NCBI GenBank assembly: GCA_018901125.1
Contig: JAHIFE010000191.1
Coordinates: forward strand, 1-36,136
Length of the DNA stretch: 36,136 nt
Source: Pseudomonadota bacterium
GTDB lineage: Bacteria > Desulfobacterota > Desulfobacteria > Desulfobacterales > RPRI01
Direction: 5' to 3'
The notes under the pieces were generated by a model. The model saw nothing but the letters and a program-made list of their open reading frames with translations. It made no database searches and had not been told where the DNA came from. The position numbers and the translations under genes are program-made. Below, piece by piece: positions 17,246-25,749 of this stretch. Each line of letters starts with the position of its first letter. Position 1 is the first letter of the stretch.

Positions 17246-18828
17246 AGTTCGATTTTAAAAAAATTAAAGTATTCTTTCCATACAGAATCGTTCTCTGTTA
17301 TTTCTAACATCTTATGCATCGCTTGCTTTGCCTGCGTAGTTTCCTTTAATCCATACAAAGCTTGAGCAAGATAATAATAGGCAAAGGCGTGATCTGGATA
17401 TCGAGCAATTAAATCTTTAAAACAAGCCGAAGCAATTTTATACTCTCCATGCTTCATACGATAATTGTTTACAAAATTTACTTCTAAATTCATTAAATAT
17501 GATTTCCGTGTAACATATTCAGGAGAATACTCTGGCGTATTTATAACATATTGAGTTGTATCCATCTCACCGATTCCAATATCTTTTCTTATATAACCTT
17601 TTTCTATGCAAATCTTATATAATTCACTGCCCCTGGATGGGGTTGCAAGACTAAAACCGCTCCAATCCAATCCTACATCCTTAATGAATTTTACAGTCTC
17701 TTCTCGATGTTCATCTTTTTCCCCAGGAAGACCATTAACAAAATAACCCTGTATCCAAAAATCGTATTTTCGAAGAATCTGCACAACGGGTTTAACCTTT
17801 TCAACGGTCAACGGCTTGTGAATAATTTCATTGAGTACATAAGGTGACCCGGATTCGATTGCTAAATAAGCCGTATCGAGACCCGCCATTCTCATCAACT
17901 TAGCCAACTCATCATCAATAAAGGCAACCGATAGGCCGTTAGGGCATTCAATTCTAAGATTGAATCGGGCTAACTCTCGGAACAACTGCTTTGCCCTTTT
18001 CTTATTAAATAATAATTGATCGTCATATATTGTTAATACGTTCAACCCATATTCTGATACAAGAAAAGCAACATGCTCAATGACTTTTTCAATACTAGCA
18101 TAACGTACACTTTTATCGTTATCGGAAGATCTCATACAAAACACACATTTAAAAGGGCACCCACGAGAAGTGACTAAAAAAAACTGCTTGCGCGACTCTC
18201 CATATCCGGCAAACGGTGAAAAGGCTTCCTGCATCTCATATTTTGCCACATCGACAAAGTTATAATCAATACTGACAATCTCGTCGAGGTTCTGGATAAG
18301 CGAGGAGCTGGGCATAATGCCTGCCTGTAACGAATAATGAGTAACCCACGACACATCGGTCTTCATACAAGATTTCATATCCTTGCTATTTAACAGCTTT
18401 AAAAGGGGAATCTCGCCTTCTGAAAAACATATCCCATCAAGTTTTTCTTGTTCCTCCAGAATGGCTCTGTATGATGAAGTTGCCGCAGATCCTCCCAGTA
18501 CAACAATCGTTTCCTTATTTTGTTTTTTTACTTCATCAACAATACACATTAAGTGTTCATAGGAATTATCAAACATCATCGACAAGCCAACAACATCTGG
18601 TTGGTATTCAGATAGTTTTTGCTTAATAACCGTTAAATAATCGCTCGTGTTGCTTAAATTACAATCCAAAACATGAATCTGATGTCCAAATGCCTTTAAG
18701 TATGTTGCAATAGAGAGAACACCGTAGGGAAATGCCTTAAAGCTTCTTAATTTAGAACCCTTCTTGCGTAGCAAATAAGGCAATATAATAAATAATACAG
18801 TTTTTTTATCAGGATCTATTTTAATCAT
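17242..18828 (-). CDS. B12-binding radical SAM protein with TPR tail
   Basis: Residues about 10-150 form a cobalamin-binding-like domain (YGVLSIATYLKAFGHQ, then PDVVGLSMM, then VLGGSAAT). The radical SAM core follows at about 210-430, with the iron-sulfur cluster motif C224-x3-C228-x2-C231 (CPFKCVFC). The C-terminal 70 residues look like a TPR pair (YKIASACFKDLIARYPDHAFAYY region). Class B radical SAM enzymes methylate unactivated carbon or phosphinate centres or rearrange bonds, using methylcobalamin. In this cluster the substrate may be the sugar or the flagellin itself. The canonical His-type B12-ligand motif DxHxxG is not visible, so cobalamin is probably bound base-off without a protein ligand. 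It is coupled to the GT4 gene by ATGA. Confidence 0.85.
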   Translation of the reverse strand: MIKIDPDKKTVLFIILPYLLRKKGSKLRSFKAFPYGVLSIATYLKAFGHQIHVLDCNLSNTSDYLTVIKQKLSEYQPDVVGLSMMFDNSYEHLMCIVDEVKKQNKETIVVLGGSAATSSYRAILEEQEKLDGICFSEGEIPLLKLLNSKDMKSCMKTDVSWVTHYSLQAGIMPSSSLIQNLDEIVSIDYNFVDVAKYEMQEAFSPFAGYGESRKQFFLVTSRGCPFKCVFCMRSSDNDKSVRYASIEKVIEHVAFLVSEYGLNVLTIYDDQLLFNKKRAKQLFRELARFNLRIECPNGLSVAFIDDELAKLMRMAGLDTAYLAIESGSPYVLNEIIHKPLTVEKVKPVVQILRKYDFWIQGYFVNGLPGEKDEHREETVKFIKDVGLDWSGFSLATPSRGSELYKICIEKGYIRKDIGIGEMDTTQYVINTPEYSPEYVTRKSYLMNLEVNFVNNYRMKHGEYKIASACFKDLIARYPDHAFAYYYLAQALYGLKETTQAKQAMHKMLEITENDSVWKEYFNFFKIEL

Positions 18829-18871
18829 TTTTATAACCTCGCAAACTCAAACAGGCCGCCTAATGTTGGGA

Positions 18872-20098
18872 TCACGCAAAACCACCCATTATATTCTTAT
18901 ACTCTCCGGTTCCATTTTTATATCTCTCTTTTGGTATCGCATACAATACTGCCCCTGTGCCACCCCATGAGTGCAATCTCATGTAATATTTATAATCTTT
19001 TGCATTTTCCATTAAGAAAAGCGGGATTCTCCAAACTCCGTCAAAATTATGATAAATCGTTATTGCCATGACCGGTCGATATTTTTGAATTGTGTGAAGT
19101 GCGCCTTTTAAAGCAGATAACTCTCCTCCCTCTAAATGCATTTTGATAAATGTAGCCGGAATATTTAATCTATCGAGCGAAATAGTCTTTACTTTGGTAT
19201 TGCCGGAATTGCTCAATTTTGAGGCAAAGTCGAACCCCTGATAGAAATTTTCTTCTCCATTTCTATCGCTTAAAGCATATCTCATTATCATAATGTCTTT
19301 TGTGCCATTTAATACTAATTTACATGATTCGATATTTTCATTGTCCGGTTCTATTGCATAGATATTTTTGTAAGTGCTTTTTACTGTTTTTAAAAACCTT
19401 TCTGTAACAAACCCCTTATGTGCCCCGCAATCTATAAATACTTCATATGAATTTAAGATACTCACAACTTCCGGAATAAAAAATCTGTTACTCGTATTTA
19501 TTTCAATTTCACTAAACAATAACTCTGTTCTGTGCGTATGCCATGCAAGAAACTGAAGATAATACATATGAGAAACAGAATCGTTTATTGAAGAATATAC
19601 TTTCCTGATTAATTCCTTATCTATATCGGAGGGCTTGCTTAAAAACCAACCGTTACTTATAGGGTGGCGGTTGGAATATGCTTCACTAACATCGTAAAAA
19701 AAGGCTATATCCTTCCAGCCTGCTGCTATAAGCTCATCTCGCAATGCAATAAGCGGCGTGGTAACAATACATATAACAAGCAATACATTTTTCTTATCTG
19801 CGGCATCAACATAATCAGGGTGGATGATACGAGTTCCCTGCCAATATCCATCGGTTTTATGCTCTTCTGCGTTTCTATCTACCACATACAAAAATGGTAT
19901 GTTTAGATAGTCAAAAAAACCTTTAGCCATTTTGCCGAGATTTCCTGCGCCGTAAAGTACTATTGGCTTATCAACTTTTCTTGGTTGAAGCTCTGGGATA
20001 GACAATAAAATATTTTCTAAAAGGCTTTCCCCTTTGTTTAAAGAAGACAAAGCAATAGCGGTATACGGCTCTAAACTTAAAGTTTGATTGTTAGTCAT
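18872..20098 (-). CDS. FkbM-family methyltransferase with N-terminal nucleotide-binding-like domain
   Basis: The C-terminal half (about 215-385) is an FkbM methyltransferase: motif I at VFIDCGAHKGFVTERF (220-235), the acidic YAIEPDNEN motif, and the family signature IKMHLEGGELSALKGA (G/E-rich loop). FkbM enzymes typically O-methylate sugars or polyketides. The N-terminal half has a Rossmann start, VLYGAGNLGKMA (47-58), as found fused to FkbM domains in glycan clusters; its role is unclear. The ATG at 20098 directly abuts the TAA of the radical SAM gene. The likely target is a hydroxyl on the flagellar glycan (inference). Confidence 0.85.
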   Translation of the reverse strand: MTNNQTLSLEPYTAIALSSLNKGESLLENILLSIPELQPRKVDKPIVLYGAGNLGKMAKGFFDYLNIPFLYVVDRNAEEHKTDGYWQGTRIIHPDYVDAADKKNVLLVICIVTTPLIALRDELIAAGWKDIAFFYDVSEAYSNRHPISNGWFLSKPSDIDKELIRKVYSSINDSVSHMYYLQFLAWHTHRTELLFSEIEINTSNRFFIPEVVSILNSYEVFIDCGAHKGFVTERFLKTVKSTYKNIYAIEPDNENIESCKLVLNGTKDIMIMRYALSDRNGEENFYQGFDFASKLSNSGNTKVKTISLDRLNIPATFIKMHLEGGELSALKGALHTIQKYRPVMAITIYHNFDGVWRIPLFLMENAKDYKYYMRLHSWGGTGAVLYAIPKERYKNGTGEYKNIMGGFA

Positions 20099-21106
20099 TT
20101 ATTCATCAAATCTCCCCAATAACACCTCCGCATACTCGTCAACATCATCTGGCTGCCCATGCGACATCTGTCCGCAATTACCGCATACAGAATGTCCCTT
20201 GCGTTGTTTCATTAAAAACAACTTCTGATATTCTAAAAGCTGTTTGCCTTGCCAAATATCCTTGACGCGTTCGATTCTCGCATCTCCAATAATCAACTTT
20301 CTCGACCAATCAAGAAAGCATGCGCTAGCCGTTCCATTGGAATTGATTGAAAATGAATAAAAAACATAAGGACAAACTATAACTTCTTTTATTTTTTGAC
20401 CATAGATACCAAATTCTTGATTGACTTCAACACCCTTAAGCTCAAATTCCGGCCAGCACGACATTATGTGTTCAATATAAACACCATCTGCAATATCTCC
20501 GAATGTTTCGTAGAACTTTTTTTTGTCGTCTTCTGACAGTATATCGCCATTGATCTTTATAATGATCTCGCATTGTTTTTTATTTTCATACAAATGGCGG
20601 ATATTATCGACAAGCTTTCCGAAATCGATTTTGAACTTAGAAAATTCCCAGTATTGTTGGGCATTAATGCCCTCAATAGAGATGTTGATCCTGTCAAGTC
20701 CTGCCGCAATGAGATCAGTATTCTTTTGGGGGTTTAATAATATGGCATTCGTTGTTGTATCTATTCTTTCGGCGCATTTTTTCTCTTTTGCATATCTGAT
20801 CATTTCAGCCAATCTGGGGTTAAGAAGCGGTTCGCCATCTTTGTAAAGCCTTAAGACTTTTATAGGTTTGTCAAATTCACAGATATCATCAATGATCTTT
20901 TTATAGAGTTCAAAATCCATTATCCCGTGGTTTCTCCCGGGTGTTTTTTTCATAAGCTTTCTATCGCCGGTAGGGCAGAATTTACATTGAAAATTGCATG
21001 CATCCGAAGGGTCAACGTTGATAATGAAAGGTACAGTTAAAGGTATAACTGTTTCCAGTTTTGTCCTGTTTAATAAATCAATCCTTGGTTTAATCTGTGC
21101 TTTCAT
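20099..21106 (-). CDS. Radical SAM/SPASM-type protein
   Basis: The radical SAM cluster motif is C37-x3-C41-x2-C44 (CNFQCKFC), followed by a TIM-barrel-like core with KDGEPLLNPRL and TTNAILL segments. The C-terminus is a SPASM/twitch-like region with CPYVFYSF, SACFLDW and CGNCG cysteines, which would bind an auxiliary iron-sulfur cluster. Relatives in polysaccharide clusters are sugar dehydrogenases/epimerases or modify peptides; the substrate here is unknown. Its start lies 17 bases inside the end of the SDR gene, so the two are translationally coupled. Confidence 0.85.
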   Translation of the reverse strand: MKAQIKPRIDLLNRTKLETVIPLTVPFIINVDPSDACNFQCKFCPTGDRKLMKKTPGRNHGIMDFELYKKIIDDICEFDKPIKVLRLYKDGEPLLNPRLAEMIRYAKEKKCAERIDTTTNAILLNPQKNTDLIAAGLDRINISIEGINAQQYWEFSKFKIDFGKLVDNIRHLYENKKQCEIIIKINGDILSEDDKKKFYETFGDIADGVYIEHIMSCWPEFELKGVEVNQEFGIYGQKIKEVIVCPYVFYSFSINSNGTASACFLDWSRKLIIGDARIERVKDIWQGKQLLEYQKLFLMKQRKGHSVCGNCGQMSHGQPDDVDEYAEVLLGRFDE

Positions 21107-21953
21107 TCCTATTCCTCAAAATCTTTTTTAACTTCTCATTATCTCCCCAAAAAACCATTGGTTCGTAATCGGGATATGAATATCGACCAAGATCTAATTT
21201 TATTGATTGGCCGGTTTTTCTTAAATATTCTTCTACAAGTGCACGTATTGAAATGGGTTCTCCGCTGCTACAATTAAAAATGCCTTGAAGATAAGTTTGA
21301 GTACTAATTTTTACGATATATTCAGCGGCTTTTTCCACAAAAAGATAATCTCTTTGTTGTTCGCCACCAGACATCGGAAAAACTGTTTCTCCTTTAGCTA
21401 TCGCAGATTTCAATTGTTCTAAAATAGAATTTTTCGATTGCCCTTCACCGTAAAGATAAAAAAGCCGAATCCATTTCCAACAAAAAGAATATTTAACTGC
21501 TAAAACTTCAATAAATTTCCTAAGGGTATCCTTGGCCAATCCATATGAAGTACATGGCGTAGTTGGCATATCTTCAGATAGACAGCCTTCTTTCATCCCA
21601 TACTCAAAGCAAGTTCCAATAACACAAAGATGACGCAAGCCGCGTTCAGTCATTCTTTTGATAAAATAATAACTTTCAAAAAGATTGTTTTCGAAATGAA
21701 AATGTTCCTTGTAATTGGGTAAACCGGGCCAAGCCATATGAATCAGGATGTCAGGCACCTCAAAAAATGCTGCTGGGTCCAGTTCAGTGCTATGCAGATC
21801 ACAGGCAACAAAGTTTACCTTATCAAACCACGGCATAGCCTGCGCACGTTCAAAATTGCGGGCTGTTGCTGTCACTTCATGCCCCTGCTTAAGCAATTCG
21901 GGAATCACATAACGGCCTATGAATCCAGTTGATCCAGTAACAAGAATATTCAT
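21090..21953 (-). CDS. Extended SDR: NAD(P)-dependent sugar epimerase/4-ketoreductase
   Basis: A 287-residue nucleotide-sugar SDR. It has the GSTGFIG cofactor motif at 7-13, an acidic D52 after strand 3, active-site T114, and the Y137-x3-K141 pair (YGLAK). It is shorter than typical 4,6-dehydratases, and the context (after rfbF, rfbG, rfbC and a C-methyltransferase) fits the final 4-ketoreductase that makes a finished CDP-deoxyhexose. Its ATG overlaps the stop of the preceding 29-codon remnant (TAATG) and its 3' end overlaps the radical SAM gene. The reductase role is inferred. Confidence 0.88.
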   Translation of the reverse strand: MNILVTGSTGFIGRYVIPELLKQGHEVTATARNFERAQAMPWFDKVNFVACDLHSTELDPAAFFEVPDILIHMAWPGLPNYKEHFHFENNLFESYYFIKRMTERGLRHLCVIGTCFEYGMKEGCLSEDMPTTPCTSYGLAKDTLRKFIEVLAVKYSFCWKWIRLFYLYGEGQSKNSILEQLKSAIAKGETVFPMSGGEQQRDYLFVEKAAEYIVKISTQTYLQGIFNCSSGEPISIRALVEEYLRKTGQSIKLDLGRYSYPDYEPMVFWGDNEKLKKILRNRNESTD

Positions 21954-22042
21954 TATGTTAAGCCGGTTCGAGCAGCATCTAATGCGTAAGCAACGCCCAA
22001 CTCGGTAATCAATGGTTTGGTATAGTAAATTTGGAACTTCAT
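21953..22042 (-). pseudogene. Probable remnant of a DegT/DnrJ/EryC1 aminotransferase (29 codons)
   Basis: The frame begins with ATG at 22042, overlapping the stop of the C-methyltransferase gene by ATGA, and ends in a TAA that overlaps the SDR start (TAATG). Its start, MKFQIYYTKPLITELGVAY, resembles the N-terminus of sugar aminotransferases, where a Pro-x-Ile-Thr-x-x-Glu pattern is typical. The rest of the roughly 370-residue family is missing. The likely history is an internal deletion that left the translational coupling intact; the alternative is a functional leader-type peptide. The family match is by eye. Confidence 0.5.
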
Positions 22043-23262
22043 GAGACCTCCAGCTTTGGAACCACTGTTACAAATCGCCCGCCCCTTTCCCGGATATACG
22101 CCAGTTGATTCATCACTTCCTCCTTGATGTTCCAAGGCAGGATTACGATAAAATCGGGTTGTCTCTCCCTGATATGGTCTTCCGATACGATGGGAATCCG
22201 GCTTCCCGGCAGAAATCTTCCCTGCTTGGCCGGATTCCGATCTACCACATAAGGCAGCAGGTCGGGTTTGATGCCGGCATAGTTCAAAAGGGTGGTGCCT
22301 TTTGCTGCTGCACCATAAGCACCGACGGTTTTTCCTTCGGCTTTTTGGTCCAGCAGAAACCGGAGAAAGCTATTTTTAACGTTATCAGCACGTGGTTGAA
22401 AGGATTGGTAGTGTATGATGTTACGCATTCCAAACGAGTTTTCTGCCTCAAGCAATGACGATATGGCTTCAGTATCAAGGCGTGGATCTTCCTGATGGCA
22501 GCCATAGACGCGCAAACTGCCGCCGTGAGTTCCCAGCTCTTCAACATCAAAAACCCGCAAACCTGCTTTCCGGAAGATATGCATAACGGTGTACAGGGAA
22601 AGGTAAGAGAAGTGCTCGTGATAGATGGTATCGAACTGGGTATGTTCGATAAGCCGCATTAAATGGGGAAACTCCAAGGTGATAGTTCCTCCCGATTTAA
22701 GCAGAACTTTCAGGCCTATCGTGAAATCGTTGATGTCTGGCACATGCGCATACACGTTGTTGCCGATAATCAGGTCTGCCTTTTGCCCCGCGTCTGACAA
22801 TCGACTGCCAAGCGTCTGACCAAAAAATTCCTGAAGCACAGGTATGCCCAGTTCCTGGGCAGCAGCAGCTGTGCTTGCAGTGGGCTCGATTCCCAAACAG
22901 GGAATTCCGGCTTCGACAAAATTTTTAAGCAGATACCCGTCATTGCAGGCTATTTCCACGACAAAGCTTTTGGCGTTCAATTCCAAGCGCCTAGTAATAA
23001 TCTGGCTGTATTGTCGGGCATGTGCCAGCCAGGTTGAGGATGTAGATGAGAAATATGCATAATCCGGTAAGAACAAGTCCTCTGCTCCGGCATAGTCCTC
23101 GGTCTGCACCAACCAGCAATCTGTGCAGACCCTCAGCTTGAGAGGATAGTAAACCTCCGGTCGGTTGAGATCTGCGGCTGTGAGATAAGCGTTGGACGGC
23201 GGCGCACACCCCAGATCAATAAACTCATGGGTCAAAATATTACCGCAGAAACGGCAGTTCAT
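22039..23262 (-). CDS. Sugar C-methyltransferase (TylC3/NovU/EryBIII type)
   Basis: A 407-residue SAM-dependent enzyme with the three-part layout of sugar C-methyltransferases: an N-terminal zinc-binding domain with C3-x2-C6 and C46-x2-C49; a SAM domain with motif I at VVEIACNDGYLLKNF (about 104-118) and the catalytic-region signature YHEHFSYLS (near 223); and a C-terminal Rossmann-like domain starting KTVGAYGAAAKGTTLL (about 305). Family members methylate C3 of a 4-keto-6-deoxy sugar. The gene begins inside the rfbC stop (ATGA) and follows rfbF-rfbG, so the substrate should be a CDP-4-keto-6-deoxyhexose, giving a 3-C-methyl branch. Carbon position is inferred from the family. Confidence 0.88.
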   Translation of the reverse strand: MNCRFCGNILTHEFIDLGCAPPSNAYLTAADLNRPEVYYPLKLRVCTDCWLVQTEDYAGAEDLFLPDYAYFSSTSSTWLAHARQYSQIITRRLELNAKSFVVEIACNDGYLLKNFVEAGIPCLGIEPTASTAAAAQELGIPVLQEFFGQTLGSRLSDAGQKADLIIGNNVYAHVPDINDFTIGLKVLLKSGGTITLEFPHLMRLIEHTQFDTIYHEHFSYLSLYTVMHIFRKAGLRVFDVEELGTHGGSLRVYGCHQEDPRLDTEAISSLLEAENSFGMRNIIHYQSFQPRADNVKNSFLRFLLDQKAEGKTVGAYGAAAKGTTLLNYAGIKPDLLPYVVDRNPAKQGRFLPGSRIPIVSEDHIRERQPDFIVILPWNIKEEVMNQLAYIRERGGRFVTVVPKLEVS

Positions 23263-23810
23263 ATTTCAATCCCTTTGAAGTTATCGCCAATGAGTGGATA
23301 ACTCTGATCTCTGGGGGAAATCACACTCACAGGTAATGGCCAATTGATCGCCAGGGCATGATCATCAAATCTCAATCCCCGCTCATATTCAGGACTGTAA
23401 AAAGCTGAATGATGATAAATCAATTCGGCATTATCGGTAAGCGCCTGGAAACCGTGTGCGAATCCCTCCGGGATATATACCAATTTCATATTGTCTTTTG
23501 ATAATTCCATACCAAACCATTGCAGATAGGTGGGCACACTTTTTCTGATATCTACAATGACATCAAAAACCGCTCCTTGAATACAACGTATGATTTTTAT
23601 TTCACAGGCCGGTGGAAGTTGATAATGCAGCCCACGAATTGCTCCTTTTTGCCTGGTCACCGAATAGTTAATCTGAACGATCTGATTGTAAAAACCGATT
23701 GTGGCAAACTCTTTTTGGCAAAAGGTTCGCGCAAAAAGCCCCCTGTCATCTACGAACGGTTCAAGTTCAATAGAATAAGCGCCAGCCAACGGGGCTTCAA
23801 TAAATTTCAT
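23259..23810 (-). CDS. rfbC: 4-keto-6-deoxyhexose 3,5-epimerase, RmlC/RfbC family
   Basis: A small cupin epimerase with family landmarks: F-x-D-x-R-G (residues 19-24), GLHYQ with catalytic H62, K72, and Y132 in LIYHHS. The ATG at 23810 overlaps the rfbG stop (ATGA); an in-frame TTG upstream is less likely. Homologues act on dTDP-4-keto-6-deoxyglucose, but the genes around it make a CDP-linked intermediate and no rmlA/rmlB is present. It may therefore act on the CDP-sugar, possibly at one carbon (C3 or C5) to prepare for C-methylation. Confidence 0.88.
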   Translation of the reverse strand: MKFIEAPLAGAYSIELEPFVDDRGLFARTFCQKEFATIGFYNQIVQINYSVTRQKGAIRGLHYQLPPACEIKIIRCIQGAVFDVIVDIRKSVPTYLQWFGMELSKDNMKLVYIPEGFAHGFQALTDNAELIYHHSAFYSPEYERGLRFDDHALAINWPLPVSVISPRDQSYPLIGDNFKGIEI

Positions 23811-24898
23811 TCTTTCACCCAAGAAAGATGTTTGCTTTTTGCATCTGCGATATAACTGTTAATATCATCAAGACTTAATACTTCTTTAGTTTCATAAAAA
23901 GCTCTATACCATAGAGTCGTCTTTTCAACTGCTGTATTACTATTCCACACCGGTTTCCATTGCATTTTTGTACGTGCTTTTGAGCAGTCGAGACTGAGCA
24001 TGCCAGCCTCGTGCGGCTGATTGTGAGTCGTGTCAATTTCATAGTCAATTTTAGGCCAAGACATTTTTATCTGACCTGCAATCTCACCCACAGTTGCATT
24101 CCTATCTTCGAATGGTCCAAAATTCCATGCTTCGGCAAATTCTTTCCGACCTTCCAATAGCTTTTGTCCGAGTAGCAAATATCCGCTCAATGGTTCAAGA
24201 ACGTGCTGCCACGGCCTTGAAGCATTGGGGTTCCTGATCTTTACTTTTTCATTTTGGGTTACGGCACACATCATGTCCGGGATAAGCCGGTCAACAGCCC
24301 AATCGCCTCCACCTATGACATTACCCGCCCGCCCGCTGGCCAGAAGTGTTTGATGGATACTACCGTACCCTTTTGGGTTAAAAAAGGAATTACGCCAGCA
24401 ACTGGTAATGAGCTCAGAACATCCTTTCGAGGCGCTGTAAGGATCATATCCACCCAAAGGATCAATTTCCCTATAGCCCCAAACCCATTCTCTATTCTCA
24501 TAACACTTATCACTGGTAATGTTGACAATGGCATGTACAGAGCCGCTTTCCCTTGATGCCTCAAAAACGTTGATGGTTCCCATAACATTACTTGCAAACG
24601 TTTCCACCGGATCTTTGTAAGAAAGCCTAACAAGCGGCTGAGCGGCAAGATGGAAGACGATCTCCGGCTTGTATTCTTTGAATACCTTTTTTAATTTCTC
24701 TGCATCGCGGATATCACCTATTTCTGAAATCATATCCGCATGAAGCAGTTCAAAATGGTTCGGTTCTGTAGGAGGGGGGAGTGCATACCCGATAACTTCT
24801 GCTCCAATTTTGAAAAGCCATAGAGCAAGCCACGATCCTTTGAATCCCGTATGTCCTGTAATCAATACTTTTCTACGATTATAAATATTATTAAACAT
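23807..24898 (-). CDS. rfbG: CDP-glucose 4,6-dehydratase
   Basis: Converts CDP-glucose to CDP-4-keto-6-deoxyglucose. The N-terminal GHTGFKGSW (15-23) is diagnostic for this dehydratase. Catalytic residues are visible: T128-S-D130-K131 and Y154-x3-K158 (YSASK). The downstream SRPWQHVLEPLSGYL segment, which shapes the nucleotide-sugar pocket, is present too. The 363-residue length is normal. It follows rfbF by 14 bases and overlaps rfbC by ATGA. This is the committed step toward CDP-deoxysugars; the usual next enzyme for dideoxysugars (RfbH) is absent. Confidence 0.95.
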   Translation of the reverse strand: MFNNIYNRRKVLITGHTGFKGSWLALWLFKIGAEVIGYALPPPTEPNHFELLHADMISEIGDIRDAEKLKKVFKEYKPEIVFHLAAQPLVRLSYKDPVETFASNVMGTINVFEASRESGSVHAIVNITSDKCYENREWVWGYREIDPLGGYDPYSASKGCSELITSCWRNSFFNPKGYGSIHQTLLASGRAGNVIGGGDWAVDRLIPDMMCAVTQNEKVKIRNPNASRPWQHVLEPLSGYLLLGQKLLEGRKEFAEAWNFGPFEDRNATVGEIAGQIKMSWPKIDYEIDTTHNQPHEAGMLSLDCSKARTKMQWKPVWNSNTAVEKTTLWYRAFYETKEVLSLDDINSYIADAKSKHLSWVKE

Positions 24899-24912
24899 AA
24901 TTTATCTGCAGA

Positions 24913-25692
24913 TTACTGCCAAATCTTCCACTTTGCTTTTCCGCTGTCCCATAGTTTATTTAGATATTCGACATCTCGCAAAGTATCCATACAGGCCCAA
25001 AAACCTTTGTGTTTATAAACCATCAACTGGCCCTCTTTGGCGATTTGCTCTAAAGGTCCCGTCTCAAGATCGCAGAAAACATCTTCTGTCAGATAATCTA
25101 AAATTTTTCGATTGAATACAAAAAAGCCGCCGCTAACCAGAGTTGCTCCATTTTTTGGTTTTTCGGCGAAAAGGGCCACCCGATCGCCAACCACTTTTAA
25201 TTCTCCAAAACGGGCCATAGGGTTAATCCCCGTTACAGTGGCAAGTTTACCGTGGGCATGGTGAAACTTCAGCAGGGCATTGATATCGATATTGGCGATA
25301 CCGTCTCCATAAGTTACCATGAAGGTTTCATCGGAGACATATCTCCCTGCTTTTTTTAATCTCGAGCCCTTAAGCGATGTTTCACCCGTATCCGCCAGGG
25401 TAACTTTCCAGCCGATCTCATCGTGAGAATAGTGAATATAGAGATTTTCCGATCTTCCAAGCTCCAAGGTCACATCGTTATTCATCAGTTCATAATGGCA
25501 AAAATAATTCTTGATCATTTCACCTTTATATCCGAGAGCCAAAACAAATTCCTGACATCCAAACTGTGAGTAATACTTCATAATATGCCATATAATTGGG
25601 CGATCTCCGATGTTGACCATGGGCTTAGGCCGAAACTCAGTCTCCTCACGTAACCTTGTTCCAAGCCCGCCGCAAAGAATAATTACTTTCAT
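24913..25692 (-). CDS. rfbF: Glucose-1-phosphate cytidylyltransferase
   Basis: Makes CDP-glucose from CTP and glucose-1-phosphate. The nucleotidyltransferase signature LCGGLGTRLREETEFRPKPM is at residues 6-25, with the catalytic Lys at 23. MVTYGDGIANID, EKPKNGATLVSGGFFVF and GFWACMDTLRD are typical of RfbF and distinguish it from RmlA or GalU. I moved the start to the ATG at 25692 because GGGAGG lies 7 bases upstream and overlaps the earlier in-frame GTG. It opens the CDP-sugar block, 57 bases after the TPR-GT2 gene. Confidence 0.95.
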   Translation of the reverse strand: MKVIILCGGLGTRLREETEFRPKPMVNIGDRPIIWHIMKYYSQFGCQEFVLALGYKGEMIKNYFCHYELMNNDVTLELGRSENLYIHYSHDEIGWKVTLADTGETSLKGSRLKKAGRYVSDETFMVTYGDGIANIDINALLKFHHAHGKLATVTGINPMARFGELKVVGDRVALFAEKPKNGATLVSGGFFVFNRKILDYLTEDVFCDLETGPLEQIAKEGQLMVYKHKGFWACMDTLRDVEYLNKLWDSGKAKWKIWQ

Positions 25693-25749
25693 TTTAGAAC
25701 CTCCCACCAGTTCCCTTTATCAAGACAATAAAATAGTTATGTTTAAGCA

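Noticed and set aside
22105-22458. 117-codon plus-strand ORF opposite the C-methyltransferase
   Set aside because: The opposite strand encodes a conserved family with clear motifs.
23259-25692. dTDP-rhamnose pathway suggested by the RmlC-like gene
   Set aside because: rmlA, rmlB and rmlD are not beside it; its immediate partners are the CDP-specific rfbF and rfbG.
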